A stretch of DNA of 64,000 nt from a virus: the IMG/VR virus record IMGVR_UViG_3300024336_000001, positions 24,850-88,849 of that record, one strand, 5' to 3'. Position 1 is the stretch's first letter; each line of letters begins with the position of its first letter. The notes under the pieces are model-generated. The model was given only the letters and a program-made list of their open reading frames with translations, made no database searches and had not been told where the DNA came from. Positions 14,095-23,066 of the stretch are shown here, piece by piece. Both the position numbers and the translations under genes were made by a program.

Positions 14095-15908
14095 ATAAGC
14101 CTGGCCGACCTTTTGAAGAGTCTCTTTTAACAATGGAGCAAAACCGACTTGTATATTGTGGAACGGCTGCTCAATTAAGGAATTGCTCTAAATCAATACC
14201 TATAAAGTATAACGACAAAACAAGATATTTTGAATTTCCAATTTTCCCAACTATCGCAAAACACCTTGAAAAAATTGTCCCCCATATGCAGATAGATGTG
14301 AGGCTGAAAAAGCACCTAACCAGTAAGTCCAAACAGTTAAGCAACTTCTGGGATCTTAAGCTATCAAAGGACATAAAAGAAGATGCTCCATTAAAAGATG
14401 TTGGGCTTATTGATATTAAACTTTTTCCTCATCAAAAAGTTTCTTCCCGTATTAACGAGTTATTTACAAGGGTACTTTGTTTGGATGAAATGGGACTAGG
14501 TAAAACCATAGTAGCTCTTCGGTCGGCCTTGTACCGTAAAATTTTCAATAAAAACAAACGCTGCCTAATTATCTGCCCAAATTCTATCAGGGTTACTGTA
14601 TGGGCAAATGAAATAAAAAGCCGGACAGGGCTGGGGATTTGTGTGCCAGACGGCACGAAGATCAAGCGAGAAAAGCTAATCAAGCAATTTATGGATCTTA
14701 ATGCTTCTAATGAAGCTTATCATTTTATGGTTATCAACTATGAGATGACCTACAAATACCTGGATCTCATAAAGCAATTCGCTGATGACCAGATGCTTAT
14801 TATCGATGAATCTCACTACATGAAAAACAGATTATCTCAAAGAACTAAAGCGATTTTCAAAATTAATCCTAAGTATCTAATAAGTATGACCGGAACTCCA
14901 TTCGACAATAAAATCGAAGATATTTTTGCTTTAGCTGAATATGTCTGCCCTTTAATTTTTTCCGGGAGCTACACTAAATTTAAAGACCAGTATTGTATAG
15001 AGCGCACTATCCCTCTTAAATCAAAAGGCAGGGTAATCCAGCGCAATGTAATTGCAGGCTATAAAAATCTTGCTCAACTTAGAGCCACATTAGGGCTTAT
15101 TTCTTATAGGCGCACAAAAAAAGAAGTTCTTGATTTGCCACCTAAACTTTATGAAAACCGACAAATTCAAATGACTGTAGAGCAATGGAAATGTTACGAA
15201 AAAATGCGTCTGGAATGTTATGTAATGGTTGCCAAACTAGACGAAAGCCAAATAGAAGCAACGGCCAAGGGCATTTTGGCAAAAATGTTGCGACTTTCAC
15301 AGATTACAGATGGCTATTTAACTGATTTTGCTGATAAAAGCAAAACTTATTGGATTAAAAATAGTGGAAAAGTAGCCGAGCTTGATGATCTTCTGGAGCA
15401 AATAATAAATAGCGGACACAAGGCGGTTGTATGGTCCCGGTTTGTTGAAGTAGTAACCCACTTAACCAAAAGATATAAAGAAAAATACGGAGCTGTTTAT
15501 ATTAATGGGCAAGTCCCTACAAGTATGCGGCCAGAAATTATTGACCGCTTCCAAACAGACGAAAACACAAAAGTTTTTGTCGGCCAAATTCAAAGTTGCG
15601 GAGTTGGCATGACTCTTCATGCTGCCAGTTATGAGATTTTTTTTGATAAGTGCTTCATTTCCTCTTCAGGTATCACACAGGCGGAAGATCGTTGCCACAG
15701 AATAGGAATGAAAGATCGACTGACGATAATACATCTTATTGCAAAAAGTACAATCGATGAATATTGGGAAAAGAATCTTAAAAATAAGCTTCAGGCTGTC
15801 AATGAAGTTACTCAAGATAATCAAGAGCAAGAATACACAGTTATCCCCGGAAAAGTTACTAAAGGAGATTTACTAGATTTATTAAAAATAGGAAAGAAGG
15901 GGGCCTAA
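14091..15908 (+). CDS. SNF2-family DEAD/H ATPase (helicase-like)
   Basis: Superfamily 2 ATPase of SNF2 type, 605 aa. Walker A is DEMGLGKT (132-139), motif II is DESH (239-242), motif III is MTGTPFDN. The helicase C-terminal half shows VVWSRF, YINGQVP, a GVGMTL block near motif V, and AEDRCHRIGMKD, the SNF2 motif VI. Phage SNF2 proteins move along duplex DNA in replication, recombination or defence. The first large gene of the rightward replication module. Intact. Confidence 0.92.
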   Translation: MNKPGRPFEESLLTMEQNRLVYCGTAAQLRNCSKSIPIKYNDKTRYFEFPIFPTIAKHLEKIVPHMQIDVRLKKHLTSKSKQLSNFWDLKLSKDIKEDAPLKDVGLIDIKLFPHQKVSSRINELFTRVLCLDEMGLGKTIVALRSALYRKIFNKNKRCLIICPNSIRVTVWANEIKSRTGLGICVPDGTKIKREKLIKQFMDLNASNEAYHFMVINYEMTYKYLDLIKQFADDQMLIIDESHYMKNRLSQRTKAIFKINPKYLISMTGTPFDNKIEDIFALAEYVCPLIFSGSYTKFKDQYCIERTIPLKSKGRVIQRNVIAGYKNLAQLRATLGLISYRRTKKEVLDLPPKLYENRQIQMTVEQWKCYEKMRLECYVMVAKLDESQIEATAKGILAKMLRLSQITDGYLTDFADKSKTYWIKNSGKVAELDDLLEQIINSGHKAVVWSRFVEVVTHLTKRYKEKYGAVYINGQVPTSMRPEIIDRFQTDENTKVFVGQIQSCGVGMTLHAASYEIFFDKCFISSSGITQAEDRCHRIGMKDRLTIIHLIAKSTIDEYWEKNLKNKLQAVNEVTQDNQEQEYTVIPGKVTKGDLLDLLKIGKKGA

Positions 15909-15910
15909 AA

Positions 15911-16138
15911 ATGAAGCTGTCTAAATACCAAGAAAAGAGATTAGAAAAGCTGAAACAAAACAAAGGAACCCCTGTGTTTCTTGCAGGTACAGAAGGCTCC
16001 ACCAAAGTTTCCGGGACAATAGTTTCTTTTAAGGTGGTTAAACCAAGAAAAAACCTAAAAATTCTTTATGGCTTGTTGTTTGAAGGCCAAAACAGTCCTA
16101 TTTACGGCTCTAAAAAAGCCTTTGTTTTCGCATCTTAA
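15911..16138 (+). CDS. Small basic hypothetical protein, 75 aa
   Basis: AGAAGGGGG precedes the ATG at 15911, two bases after the helicase stop. The N-terminus is a basic helix (YQEKRLEKLKQNKG) and the rest is probably a small beta-barrel (GTIVSFKVVKP...YGLLFEG). Possible nucleic-acid binding, inferred from charge and fold pattern. No family recognised. Confidence 0.6.
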   Translation: MKLSKYQEKRLEKLKQNKGTPVFLAGTEGSTKVSGTIVSFKVVKPRKNLKILYGLLFEGQNSPIYGSKKAFVFAS

Positions 16139-16156
16139 ATTAAAAGGAGAAAAACC

Positions 16157-16732
16157 ATGACATCTATAAACGAAACTTTAGAAAGTGAAATTGATAAAGA
16201 ATTAAATGAGCTTCAAGAAAATAAACCTGAGATGGTTCCCATTGAAGCTCTTGATGAAGCAGTTCAGGGAGCTTTTGATAAACAGTTTAAAGAATATGCA
16301 GAAAGATATTTAAGCTCGTATAACAAATATGTGCAGGCTAAGGCTGTTATGGATGATTTAAAAAACAAATCTGATGCTGCGGAGGTAGCAATGATTTCTT
16401 TTGCAAGGGATATTGGGGTTTTAACCAGTGAAGTAGCTCTTACTTATGACGGAATGGGAACGTTCAAGATTAAAGAGGCATATTTCGGTAATGTGACAAA
16501 GGCAAATCGGGCGAAAGTGTTTGCATTCTTTCGAAACCAGAAACGAGAAAACGAATTTTTTGAATTGTCAGTACGGAAAGCTGAGGTCAATAAATTTGTT
16601 CGAGAGAAGGTCGATAAATGCAAGAAAAATAGTAAAGGAGGTGAGATCGAGCCTGATTTACCAGATGGCGTTTCTTTTGGAAAGAAACACAGCGTTTCAT
16701 TATCAAACCGAAACTCTAGTTTTGGTGTATAA
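16157..16732 (+). CDS. Hypothetical replication-module protein, 191 aa
   Basis: AAAAGGAG precedes the ATG at 16157. The acidic N-terminus leads into a long helical region (AERYLSSYNKYVQAKAVM and on), then a beta segment (GMGTFKIKEAYFGNVTK) and another helix. The build is common in phage proteins next to ssDNA-binding or recombination genes, but I cannot assign a family. It stands between the SNF2 ATPase and a putative ssDNA-binding-like protein. Confidence 0.65.
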   Translation: MTSINETLESEIDKELNELQENKPEMVPIEALDEAVQGAFDKQFKEYAERYLSSYNKYVQAKAVMDDLKNKSDAAEVAMISFARDIGVLTSEVALTYDGMGTFKIKEAYFGNVTKANRAKVFAFFRNQKRENEFFELSVRKAEVNKFVREKVDKCKKNSKGGEIEPDLPDGVSFGKKHSVSLSNRNSSFGV

Positions 16733-16758
16733 AAAATATTTTTAAGGAGGAAGTTATT

Positions 16759-17772
16759 ATGGATTGGCCAAACGAAGAAGTTGAAGAGGCAAAACAAAAT
16801 ACCGGGATAGTAGAACCGGCAAAAAAAGAAACAAAACAAGAAGACGCTCCAAGCGAGGAAGAAGCTTTCGAGCAGTTAGGAGAAGATATGATGCAAGATG
16901 CACCACAAGAAAAAACTGAGACACCATCCCCTGCCCCTGAACCAGAAAAAAAAGAAGAAAAGAAAGAGGATAAGTCACCAGAAACTCAAACAACGGCTGT
17001 TGAAGCAAAGCCAGAGCAAGCATTATCTACAGAAATTAATATGGAGGAGCACTTTATTGACGGAAAACCTAGAGGCTCTGTAGACATGGATGCTGGGGCA
17101 TTGAATACGCCGAGATGGGCGATTGTCCAAGGTATATCTGATATTGCAAAAACTCACCCAGACGCTCCAGGAAAAATTTATTTTTCAATGAACGATACTT
17201 TGCACAAAAAAGTAGAATTTTTGGTTATAGATTTTAAGCTTAACAGAAGGATGTTTGAACCTTTCAAGGATGAAAAGGGCAATAAGATAAAGGACCGATC
17301 AACACACCCCCTGTGTTACTCAGATACCGGACAGCTTAATGACGGTGGCGTTTTACACCCAGCCCTGCAATCTGTTCGATGTTCAGAATGCCCACATTCA
17401 AAATGGAAAGAAAGTGAGCAACCTGCCTGTACGATATTTCATAACTACCTTGTTATCTCGGTAGAGCAATTAATAGCTAAAGAAAGCTTGCCTTCCATTC
17501 TTGCTTGCTCAAAATCTCAAACCAGAGAAACAAAAAAATTCAATACAGAGCTTAATTCCAAAATGGTTAGCTACAAAGGAGCTTCTGTTCGAGCACCATA
17601 TTATTTTAATGTTTATTCATTAGAATCAATCGTGTCTCCAAACAATCCTGATGTCGGCTATATTCCAGTTTTCAATTTAGTTCGATCAGCGACAGCAGAA
17701 GAAATTAATGCGTGTCTGCAAATATCCAAGCAATTTGAATCTATTGAATGGGCAAGTTTAAGAGAAGGATAA
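16759..17772 (+). CDS. Hypothetical DNA-metabolism protein with acidic N-tail and Cys cluster
   Basis: AAGGAGG lies upstream of the ATG. The first 95 residues are a Glu/Lys/Pro-rich, surely disordered tail. The folded part (about 110-337) begins with NTPRWAIVQGISD and has a zinc-like cluster, RCSECPHSK...ACTIFHNY. Proteins of this build are found in phage replication regions and may bind ssDNA; this is inference. The gene ends just before palindrome site 3. Confidence 0.65.
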   Translation: MDWPNEEVEEAKQNTGIVEPAKKETKQEDAPSEEEAFEQLGEDMMQDAPQEKTETPSPAPEPEKKEEKKEDKSPETQTTAVEAKPEQALSTEINMEEHFIDGKPRGSVDMDAGALNTPRWAIVQGISDIAKTHPDAPGKIYFSMNDTLHKKVEFLVIDFKLNRRMFEPFKDEKGNKIKDRSTHPLCYSDTGQLNDGGVLHPALQSVRCSECPHSKWKESEQPACTIFHNYLVISVEQLIAKESLPSILACSKSQTRETKKFNTELNSKMVSYKGASVRAPYYFNVYSLESIVSPNNPDVGYIPVFNLVRSATAEEINACLQISKQFESIEWASLREG

Positions 17773-17774
17773 TC

Positions 17775-17790
17775 GTTTGATACACCAAAC
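17775..17790. promoter_or_regulatory. Palindromic motif site 3
   Basis: GTTTGATACACCAAAC follows the previous stop by two bases and precedes the ATG at 17818 by 27 bases. It keeps the TTTGAT...CCAAA arms of the four-site set. Because it lies inside an apparent operon, it may mark an internal promoter for the primase genes or an RNA-level site. Confidence 0.55.
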
Positions 17791-17817
17791 AAAAACAACT
17801 ACAAGGAGGTATAATGT

Positions 17818-18282
17818 ATGTATAAATTAAAAGGAATAACACATTTTGAGGGGCGACAAATCTTGGACTGCCTGGGAGCGCAAAACGAGGGCAAGGCTTC
17901 TATTAGCGAAATCCGAAAGATGTTGGGATTAATTGACAAAATAGAGGAGGTTGGCAAAGGGGTTCCTAGCGAAAGTGTAAACGATATGAATAAAATCATC
18001 GACACTTTCTCTGATGAGGCTAAAAAAACTTTAACAAAAGCTGATGTTGAGAAAAAGCAAGATGTGATTTGGGATACAATTTATATTGCTGAATTGGTAT
18101 TAGAAAACAAAGAATTCGAAACTATCAAAAAAGCTTTTGACGATATTAGCGATAAGCGGGCATTACCAAGAGATCTTCGGTATGCAAGACGATTTGATAG
18201 GTTTTACAAAGCCCTTGAGAAAACAGAGTCATTTGATGTGAACCAGAAAAAAGATGACCAAGTTGCTAAAGAGGACAAATAG
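17818..18282 (+). CDS. Hypothetical protein, 154 aa
   Basis: AAGGAGG stands upstream of the ATG at 17818. The product is almost wholly alpha-helical and charged (SEIRKMLGLIDKIEEVG, KKAFDDISDKRALPRD, RRFDRFYKALEKTE). The gene directly precedes the primase-helicase. A helicase loader or accessory role would fit the position but has no motif support. Confidence 0.65.
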   Translation: MYKLKGITHFEGRQILDCLGAQNEGKASISEIRKMLGLIDKIEEVGKGVPSESVNDMNKIIDTFSDEAKKTLTKADVEKKQDVIWDTIYIAELVLENKEFETIKKAFDDISDKRALPRDLRYARRFDRFYKALEKTESFDVNQKKDDQVAKEDK

Positions 18283-18308
18283 GGGGATCCCTTGTAAAGC
18301 AAAATTTT

Positions 18309-21300
18309 ATGGATTTAGAACGGGTAAAGGGACAAGTAAAAGAGAGGTTTGATTATGAAAGTTATTATCATAACTTAGGTCTTCAAACCTCAAATCCACC
18401 AAAGCATACTCAAGATAGGCTAAGATTCTGCTGCCCATTTCACACCGATAAAACACCCTCTTTTTATGCCTATGTAAGCGGGCCAAAAAAAGGAAGATGG
18501 GAGTGTTATGGGGGAAGCTGTGGAAAATCCGGTGATATTTTCGACTTCATACAAGAGTATGAAAAGTGCGATTTTATGACCGCCCTTAAGAAAGCGGCTG
18601 AAATATGTGGCGTGGATACTGACGAAACACGTACCTACGAACCAAAAGGCAGACCACTTTTAAAAGAAAAGCTTGTAGACGATTACCATAAGAATTTAAT
18701 TGAAAACGAAGAATATAAACCACAGTTACAATGGCTAAAAGATATCCGTGGATTAACAGAGAAAACTATCCGAAAGTGGAAAATTGGATGGCGGCCACCA
18801 TATATAAAAGGGCAGCTTGGTCGATATTCTATTCCTATCTATGGCCCAGATAAACAGCTTTGGAATATTAAATACTATAACAGGGACGAAGAAGCAAAAT
18901 ATATTTTTCATACCTATAAGCCGAAAGGCGGTGAAAAATATAGTTACCATGAGCCACATCACGCCTTTGCTAATTGGCATCACAAACAAGCCTCTGGGCA
19001 TGTTTTAATTTGCGAAGGGGAAATGGACGGGCTAACTTTAGATCAATATAATTTTCCTTTCATTTGTGAATTAACCGGAGCTGGTAGCTGGAGTGGACAC
19101 AACAATGAATATTTAAGAGGTAAAACCGTACTAATTGCCTATGATAATGATGATGCGGGCAAAGAGGGGGCCGATAAGCTTCTTAAAAAAATAAGTGGCT
19201 ATCCAAAAGACATAGGGATATTAGATCTTTCTATAGCGGGGAAAGGTGCTGACATCACAGATTATTTTAATTTTCCGAAAACAAGAGAAGATTTTACTAC
19301 ATTAATTCAAGAAACAGAGCCAGTGGTAATTAACGAACCCAAAGAAGAAGAAAAAGTCAGCGAAAACATAGTTTCTTTAAACGATGTTTTGAAAAAAGCA
19401 TCTCTTTTTAATACTCATAACCGTTTTAAGATCAGGGTGGTTGGCGTATCGGAGCAACCAGGAACCATACCTACTAAAGCTTGCCTAACTTGTAATATGG
19501 ATGTGAAATGCACTTCTAAACGATGGTGTCCTGTTATAAGAAACCACAGTGCTAACCTAGAATTTGACCTTAAAAAAGACAAGAAATCCTTTATTACTTA
19601 CTTAACTTCGTCTCAAAGCGAAGCTGAGGGGGCTTTTAAGCGGTTAGCGGAAATCCCTAAAAGATGTTTTCAATCGGTACGCTTTTTAGACCAAGAAGTT
19701 TTGTCTTTTGTTGAAGCAAAAGTTGTTCAGAAAGTAGCTCTTGGTAATTTGAGTAATAAAATAGAAAGCACAGCTACCGTTTTTTATCTTGGTGAGGAAG
19801 AGATTAAGGCTAATTCTTGCTATGAAATGATCGGGAAAAGGGTTGAGCACCCCAAGAATCACGGAACCTTTATTATAGCAGACAAAGCTATCCCTGAAAT
19901 CGATGACCTCGATGCGTTTAAGATCACAGAAAAAGAATACGAGTTGTTAAATATATTTAGAAAACCATCCAACGTTAACGCCTATGATTGGATTCACCAA
20001 CAAAATAAAGATGTTTCTCAAAACGTATTAAAATTAGTTGGAACAACTATTATGGCAGATTCTATTTTAACCACTACTTTTTCACCGCTTAATTTTACTT
20101 TTATGAATGAGTTTATACCAAGAGGTCATCCTAATACATTAGTGGTTGGGGATACTGGCACGGGCAAATCTTCTGCTATCAGAAAATGGAATGAGTTTTG
20201 CCCATCTTTTGACATGGTATCCGGGGAACATTGTTCAGTGGCAGGTATGGTGGGCGGTCAAAAAAAGGGCGAAAAACAAGACATTCTGACACCCGGAGCC
20301 TTGCCACGAAATACCAGAAGAGCCATAGCAATAGATGAATTTAAAAAAATGCCAAAAGAGGTAAGACATGCTTTGACCCAGGTGCGCTCTGAAGGACGAG
20401 TTGATTATACAAAAATACAAAATATTACCTGGGAGGCCAGAACTAGGATTTTATTCTTTTCTTCTCCGGTTGGCCGAAACAATTCCTTGTCTTCCTATAA
20501 CCCACCGGTTAAAGCTGTTGCTGCAATGTTTGATTCCAGCAATGAAGATGTGCGGCGAACCGATCATATATATTTAATGCACAAAGATGAAGTTCCTATT
20601 GAAGCAATAAACAGAGTAATTCTTGATAATGAGAAGGTTGAGCATAAGTTTAAGTCGGATAATTTTAAATGCCTTCTAACTTATGCTTGGACAAGTAACG
20701 CAAACAATATTTGCATCACTGAAGAAGCAGAAGAGCTAATTTTAAGCGAAACTGTCCGTCTTTCAAAAAAATATGTGGATAAAATTACCATTGTAGACGG
20801 TAAGTCCCACCGCTATAAGCTTTGTATTGGCGCAATGAACCACGCTGTCAGATGTTTTTCAACCAATGAAGAGGCTGTTAGTAAAAAAATTAACGGAGAA
20901 ATCAGGACATTTGAAAAAGGGCGATTGTTAATCGTTTTACCAGAGCATGTTGAAAGCTATATCGAAATGTTTGAAGAGCATATGGATAGTGAAAAAGTTG
21001 GTTTCCTTGAGTTCAGTAGACAAATGCAAAGAAAAGATCGCTTAGTAGATGAGCACCTGGATCTTGGAAGTCTATTTAACCACGTCCTTCCAACGTTACA
21101 ACTAAAATACATCAAATTCAAAGAGATTATTTTCTCCCGTAATGTCAAAAATTTGGCTACATTAAAAATGCAGTTATGCCCAACAGACTCATTAAGGGGC
21201 GCAGATCTATTAATTGATTGGCTCTTAGGCTATGACTTCATAAAAATATCTGATGGCAAATATGTTGTTTATAATGCAAATCAGATAAAAAAATTACGAG

Positions 21301-21515
21301 TTAAGTGTGAAAAATATTATAGCCTTGGCATTACCAGCATCAGAAAAAAAGAAGCGGAATATACCGATAAAGTAAGCCGGGTAAGCTTAGATGATGTTGA
21401 TAAGAAAAAACAAAGTCTTGAAGAAGATGAAGAAGATCAAGAGGGGCAGTTTGATTTTAATACAAACCAATGGAAGGAGGGTCTTGATGAAGAGAATCAA
21501 GCTGACCTCACTTAA
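18309..21515 (+). CDS. Primase-helicase: CHC2 zinc finger, Toprim and MCM-like AAA+ domain
   Basis: A 1068-aa replication protein. The CHC2 primase finger uses Cys42, His45, Cys66 and Cys71. The Toprim domain shows EGEMD (236-240) and DNDDAG (from 279). A second Cys cluster follows (392, 395, 401, 407), in a region that may be the OB/zinc domain found before MCM motors. The AAA+ domain has Walker A GDTGTGKS (614-621), Walker B AIDEF (Asp676, Glu677), then SEGRVDYTKI and ARTRILFFSSPVGR, which resemble MCM pre-sensor and sensor-1 segments rather than a DnaB/T7 RecA fold. It should unwind and prime at the phage fork. The primase half is certain; MCM affinity is a motif-based judgement. Confidence 0.88.
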   Translation: MDLERVKGQVKERFDYESYYHNLGLQTSNPPKHTQDRLRFCCPFHTDKTPSFYAYVSGPKKGRWECYGGSCGKSGDIFDFIQEYEKCDFMTALKKAAEICGVDTDETRTYEPKGRPLLKEKLVDDYHKNLIENEEYKPQLQWLKDIRGLTEKTIRKWKIGWRPPYIKGQLGRYSIPIYGPDKQLWNIKYYNRDEEAKYIFHTYKPKGGEKYSYHEPHHAFANWHHKQASGHVLICEGEMDGLTLDQYNFPFICELTGAGSWSGHNNEYLRGKTVLIAYDNDDAGKEGADKLLKKISGYPKDIGILDLSIAGKGADITDYFNFPKTREDFTTLIQETEPVVINEPKEEEKVSENIVSLNDVLKKASLFNTHNRFKIRVVGVSEQPGTIPTKACLTCNMDVKCTSKRWCPVIRNHSANLEFDLKKDKKSFITYLTSSQSEAEGAFKRLAEIPKRCFQSVRFLDQEVLSFVEAKVVQKVALGNLSNKIESTATVFYLGEEEIKANSCYEMIGKRVEHPKNHGTFIIADKAIPEIDDLDAFKITEKEYELLNIFRKPSNVNAYDWIHQQNKDVSQNVLKLVGTTIMADSILTTTFSPLNFTFMNEFIPRGHPNTLVVGDTGTGKSSAIRKWNEFCPSFDMVSGEHCSVAGMVGGQKKGEKQDILTPGALPRNTRRAIAIDEFKKMPKEVRHALTQVRSEGRVDYTKIQNITWEARTRILFFSSPVGRNNSLSSYNPPVKAVAAMFDSSNEDVRRTDHIYLMHKDEVPIEAINRVILDNEKVEHKFKSDNFKCLLTYAWTSNANNICITEEAEELILSETVRLSKKYVDKITIVDGKSHRYKLCIGAMNHAVRCFSTNEEAVSKKINGEIRTFEKGRLLIVLPEHVESYIEMFEEHMDSEKVGFLEFSRQMQRKDRLVDEHLDLGSLFNHVLPTLQLKYIKFKEIIFSRNVKNLATLKMQLCPTDSLRGADLLIDWLLGYDFIKISDGKYVVYNANQIKKLRVKCEKYYSLGITSIRKKEAEYTDKVSRVSLDDVDKKKQSLEEDEEDQEGQFDFNTNQWKEGLDEENQADLT

Positions 21516-21903
21516 AATTAGAAACTTTGACCGCATGAACGATGATGTGTTTGTTCGTTATAAATACAGCAATAAAAATGAACTTGATGTTATTTGTTAT
21601 GAGATCCACAAACTCCAAAGAGGTTTATATAAAGGTGAATTTACTGGCGAACTAAAAGAAATGTATCACCACTTAACAAGTCAGTTGGCTAAGTATTATA
21701 AAAACCCAGATCATTGGCTCACTAAGGTTGAGGCAGCAAAGCTACTTAACTGCCATCCAAGAAAAATAGATGCTTATTATCAACGTGGCTGTATCAGAGC
21801 CGAGGCTGTAGATACCTCCCGTGGAGAAGCCTTAAGACTTAGATATTGCAAAAATGATATTGAGGACCTAAAGGAAGAAATAGATGCCAAGACCAAAAAT
21901 TAA
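21487..21903 (+). CDS. Protein with MerR/excisionase-like HTH
   Basis: The ATG at 21487 follows AAGGAGGG and lies inside the primase end; an upstream ATG at 21391 has no such site. In the 138-aa product, residues about 79-130 read WLTKVEAAKLLNCHPRKIDA, then YYQRGCIRAE, then RYCKNDIEDL, the pattern of a helix-turn-helix of the excisionase/HTH_17 kind. It may be an excisionase or a replication-site binding protein, despite its distance from the integrase. Confidence 0.7.
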   Translation: MKRIKLTSLKIRNFDRMNDDVFVRYKYSNKNELDVICYEIHKLQRGLYKGEFTGELKEMYHHLTSQLAKYYKNPDHWLTKVEAAKLLNCHPRKIDAYYQRGCIRAEAVDTSRGEALRLRYCKNDIEDLKEEIDAKTKN

Positions 21904-22489
21904 ATTCATAGCTTACCAACCAGAGGGTTTTAAAAAGTCTTTAGCAGAAGGAGCGTACACGAAGTTCTTTTTTAAACCAGTTGATGAGTTTGTTTATGTT
22001 ATAAAGGACAAGTTAGACAAAGATCTGTTTCCCTTTAAGGACCACGCTGTTTATTACCAAGAAGAAATCTTGTTTTGCAAGGAAATGCTAGAAGCTGTAA
22101 AGGCAGGCAAAATCCCTGAAGATATGGCAATAAAAAACGTAAGATCCATTCATTATTTGGTTAAAATGTTTGAAGGCACAATACAAAGAGGTCGTCATAT
22201 AGACCCAGATCCAACTATAGGGAAAACCCCGGACGTTCGGTATTGGAAGCGATTGAATGATTATGCTTTTACTGTGATAAAGGATGCCGAATTTGACGAG
22301 GCTATCAAAGCGTTAAGAATGAAACACTTTAAAATTTGGCCTAACAGTACCGGCGCACTGGGCTTGTTTCCACCTAATAAAATGGGAAAAGAAGAAAAGC
22401 AGGCCGTATCTTACAAATATATCATTCCGAACAAAGAACATATTAAAGAAGCCTTGAGCTGCATTTCAGACGTTACACCCAGGAATTAA
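21884..22489 (+). CDS. Hypothetical protein, 201 aa
   Basis: The start overlaps the previous gene by 20 bases. The sequence is rich in aromatic and basic residues (FFFKPVDEFVYVIKDKL, HYLVKMFEGTIQRGRH, YWKRLNDYAF). No motif is recognised. Tight packing suggests a role with its replication neighbours. Confidence 0.6.
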   Translation: MPRPKIKFIAYQPEGFKKSLAEGAYTKFFFKPVDEFVYVIKDKLDKDLFPFKDHAVYYQEEILFCKEMLEAVKAGKIPEDMAIKNVRSIHYLVKMFEGTIQRGRHIDPDPTIGKTPDVRYWKRLNDYAFTVIKDAEFDEAIKALRMKHFKIWPNSTGALGLFPPNKMGKEEKQAVSYKYIIPNKEHIKEALSCISDVTPRN

Positions 22490-22491
22490 AT

Positions 22492-22722
22492 ATGCCATTA
22501 ATAGTGAAAGTGTTTGTAAATAAACGGCAGATTGATGAAATAAAAATAGAACGCCTGGAGAGTTTTAATAAGAGGGATCAAGACTATCGATACGAAATTA
22601 TTAAGCCAAAAAATAAGGGGGGTGCTTTAAGACATCGGTATTCAAAGGGCTGGAAGCCTTTACTTATTAAAGCTTTGAAAAAACTAATTACGGAGGAAAC
22701 AAATGAGCGAAACTCAAGTTGA
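22492..22722 (+). CDS. Small basic hypothetical protein, 76 aa
   Basis: Translation begins at the ATG two bases after the previous stop. The product has an N-terminal beta hairpin (LIVKVFVNKRQIDEIKIERL) and a basic helix at the end. It overlaps the next gene by 20 bases. Function unknown. Confidence 0.6.
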   Translation: MPLIVKVFVNKRQIDEIKIERLESFNKRDQDYRYEIIKPKNKGGALRHRYSKGWKPLLIKALKKLITEETNERNSS

Positions 22723-23065
22723 ATCAAAAATAAAAACAATTACCTTTGAAGAACTTTTAAAGCAAGGAGAGACGCTGTACGGAAAAGATAAAAAGCTATG
22801 GAGGTTTAAATGTCCCATGTGCAACACTGTTCAATCTTTTTATGATTTTGTTGAAGCTGGCGTTGAAAAAAAACAAATAGAAAACTATCTGGGGTTTTCT
22901 TGTATAGGTAGATATAACGGCAACGGTAAATCAGCATTATTCGGAAAACCAACAAAAAAAACCGGTTGTGATTGGTCATTGGGCGGTTTGTTTACCTTGC
23001 ATAAAAAAGTAATTATCAAGGACGGCAAAGAATATCCTCGGTTTGAATTTGCAGACGAAGACTAA
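22703..23065 (+). CDS. VVA0879-like zinc protein, 120 aa
   Basis: GGAGG precedes the ATG at 22703. It follows the layout I associate with the VVA0879 family: T-x-EEL...YGKDKKLWRFKCPMC, VQSFYDFVEAG, FSCIGRYNG, GCDWSLGGLFTLHK, then PRFEFADED. Four or more cysteines probably bind zinc. The family is common in phages and has no defined function. The call rests on recall of that pattern. Confidence 0.65.
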   Translation: MSETQVESKIKTITFEELLKQGETLYGKDKKLWRFKCPMCNTVQSFYDFVEAGVEKKQIENYLGFSCIGRYNGNGKSALFGKPTKKTGCDWSLGGLFTLHKKVIIKDGKEYPRFEFADED

Positions 23066-23066
23066 A

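Noticed and set aside
21391-21486. Longer start for the HTH protein at 21391
   Set aside because: This part overlaps the primase gene in another frame, is Lys-rich as expected for a shadow, and the ribosome site belongs to the ATG at 21487.
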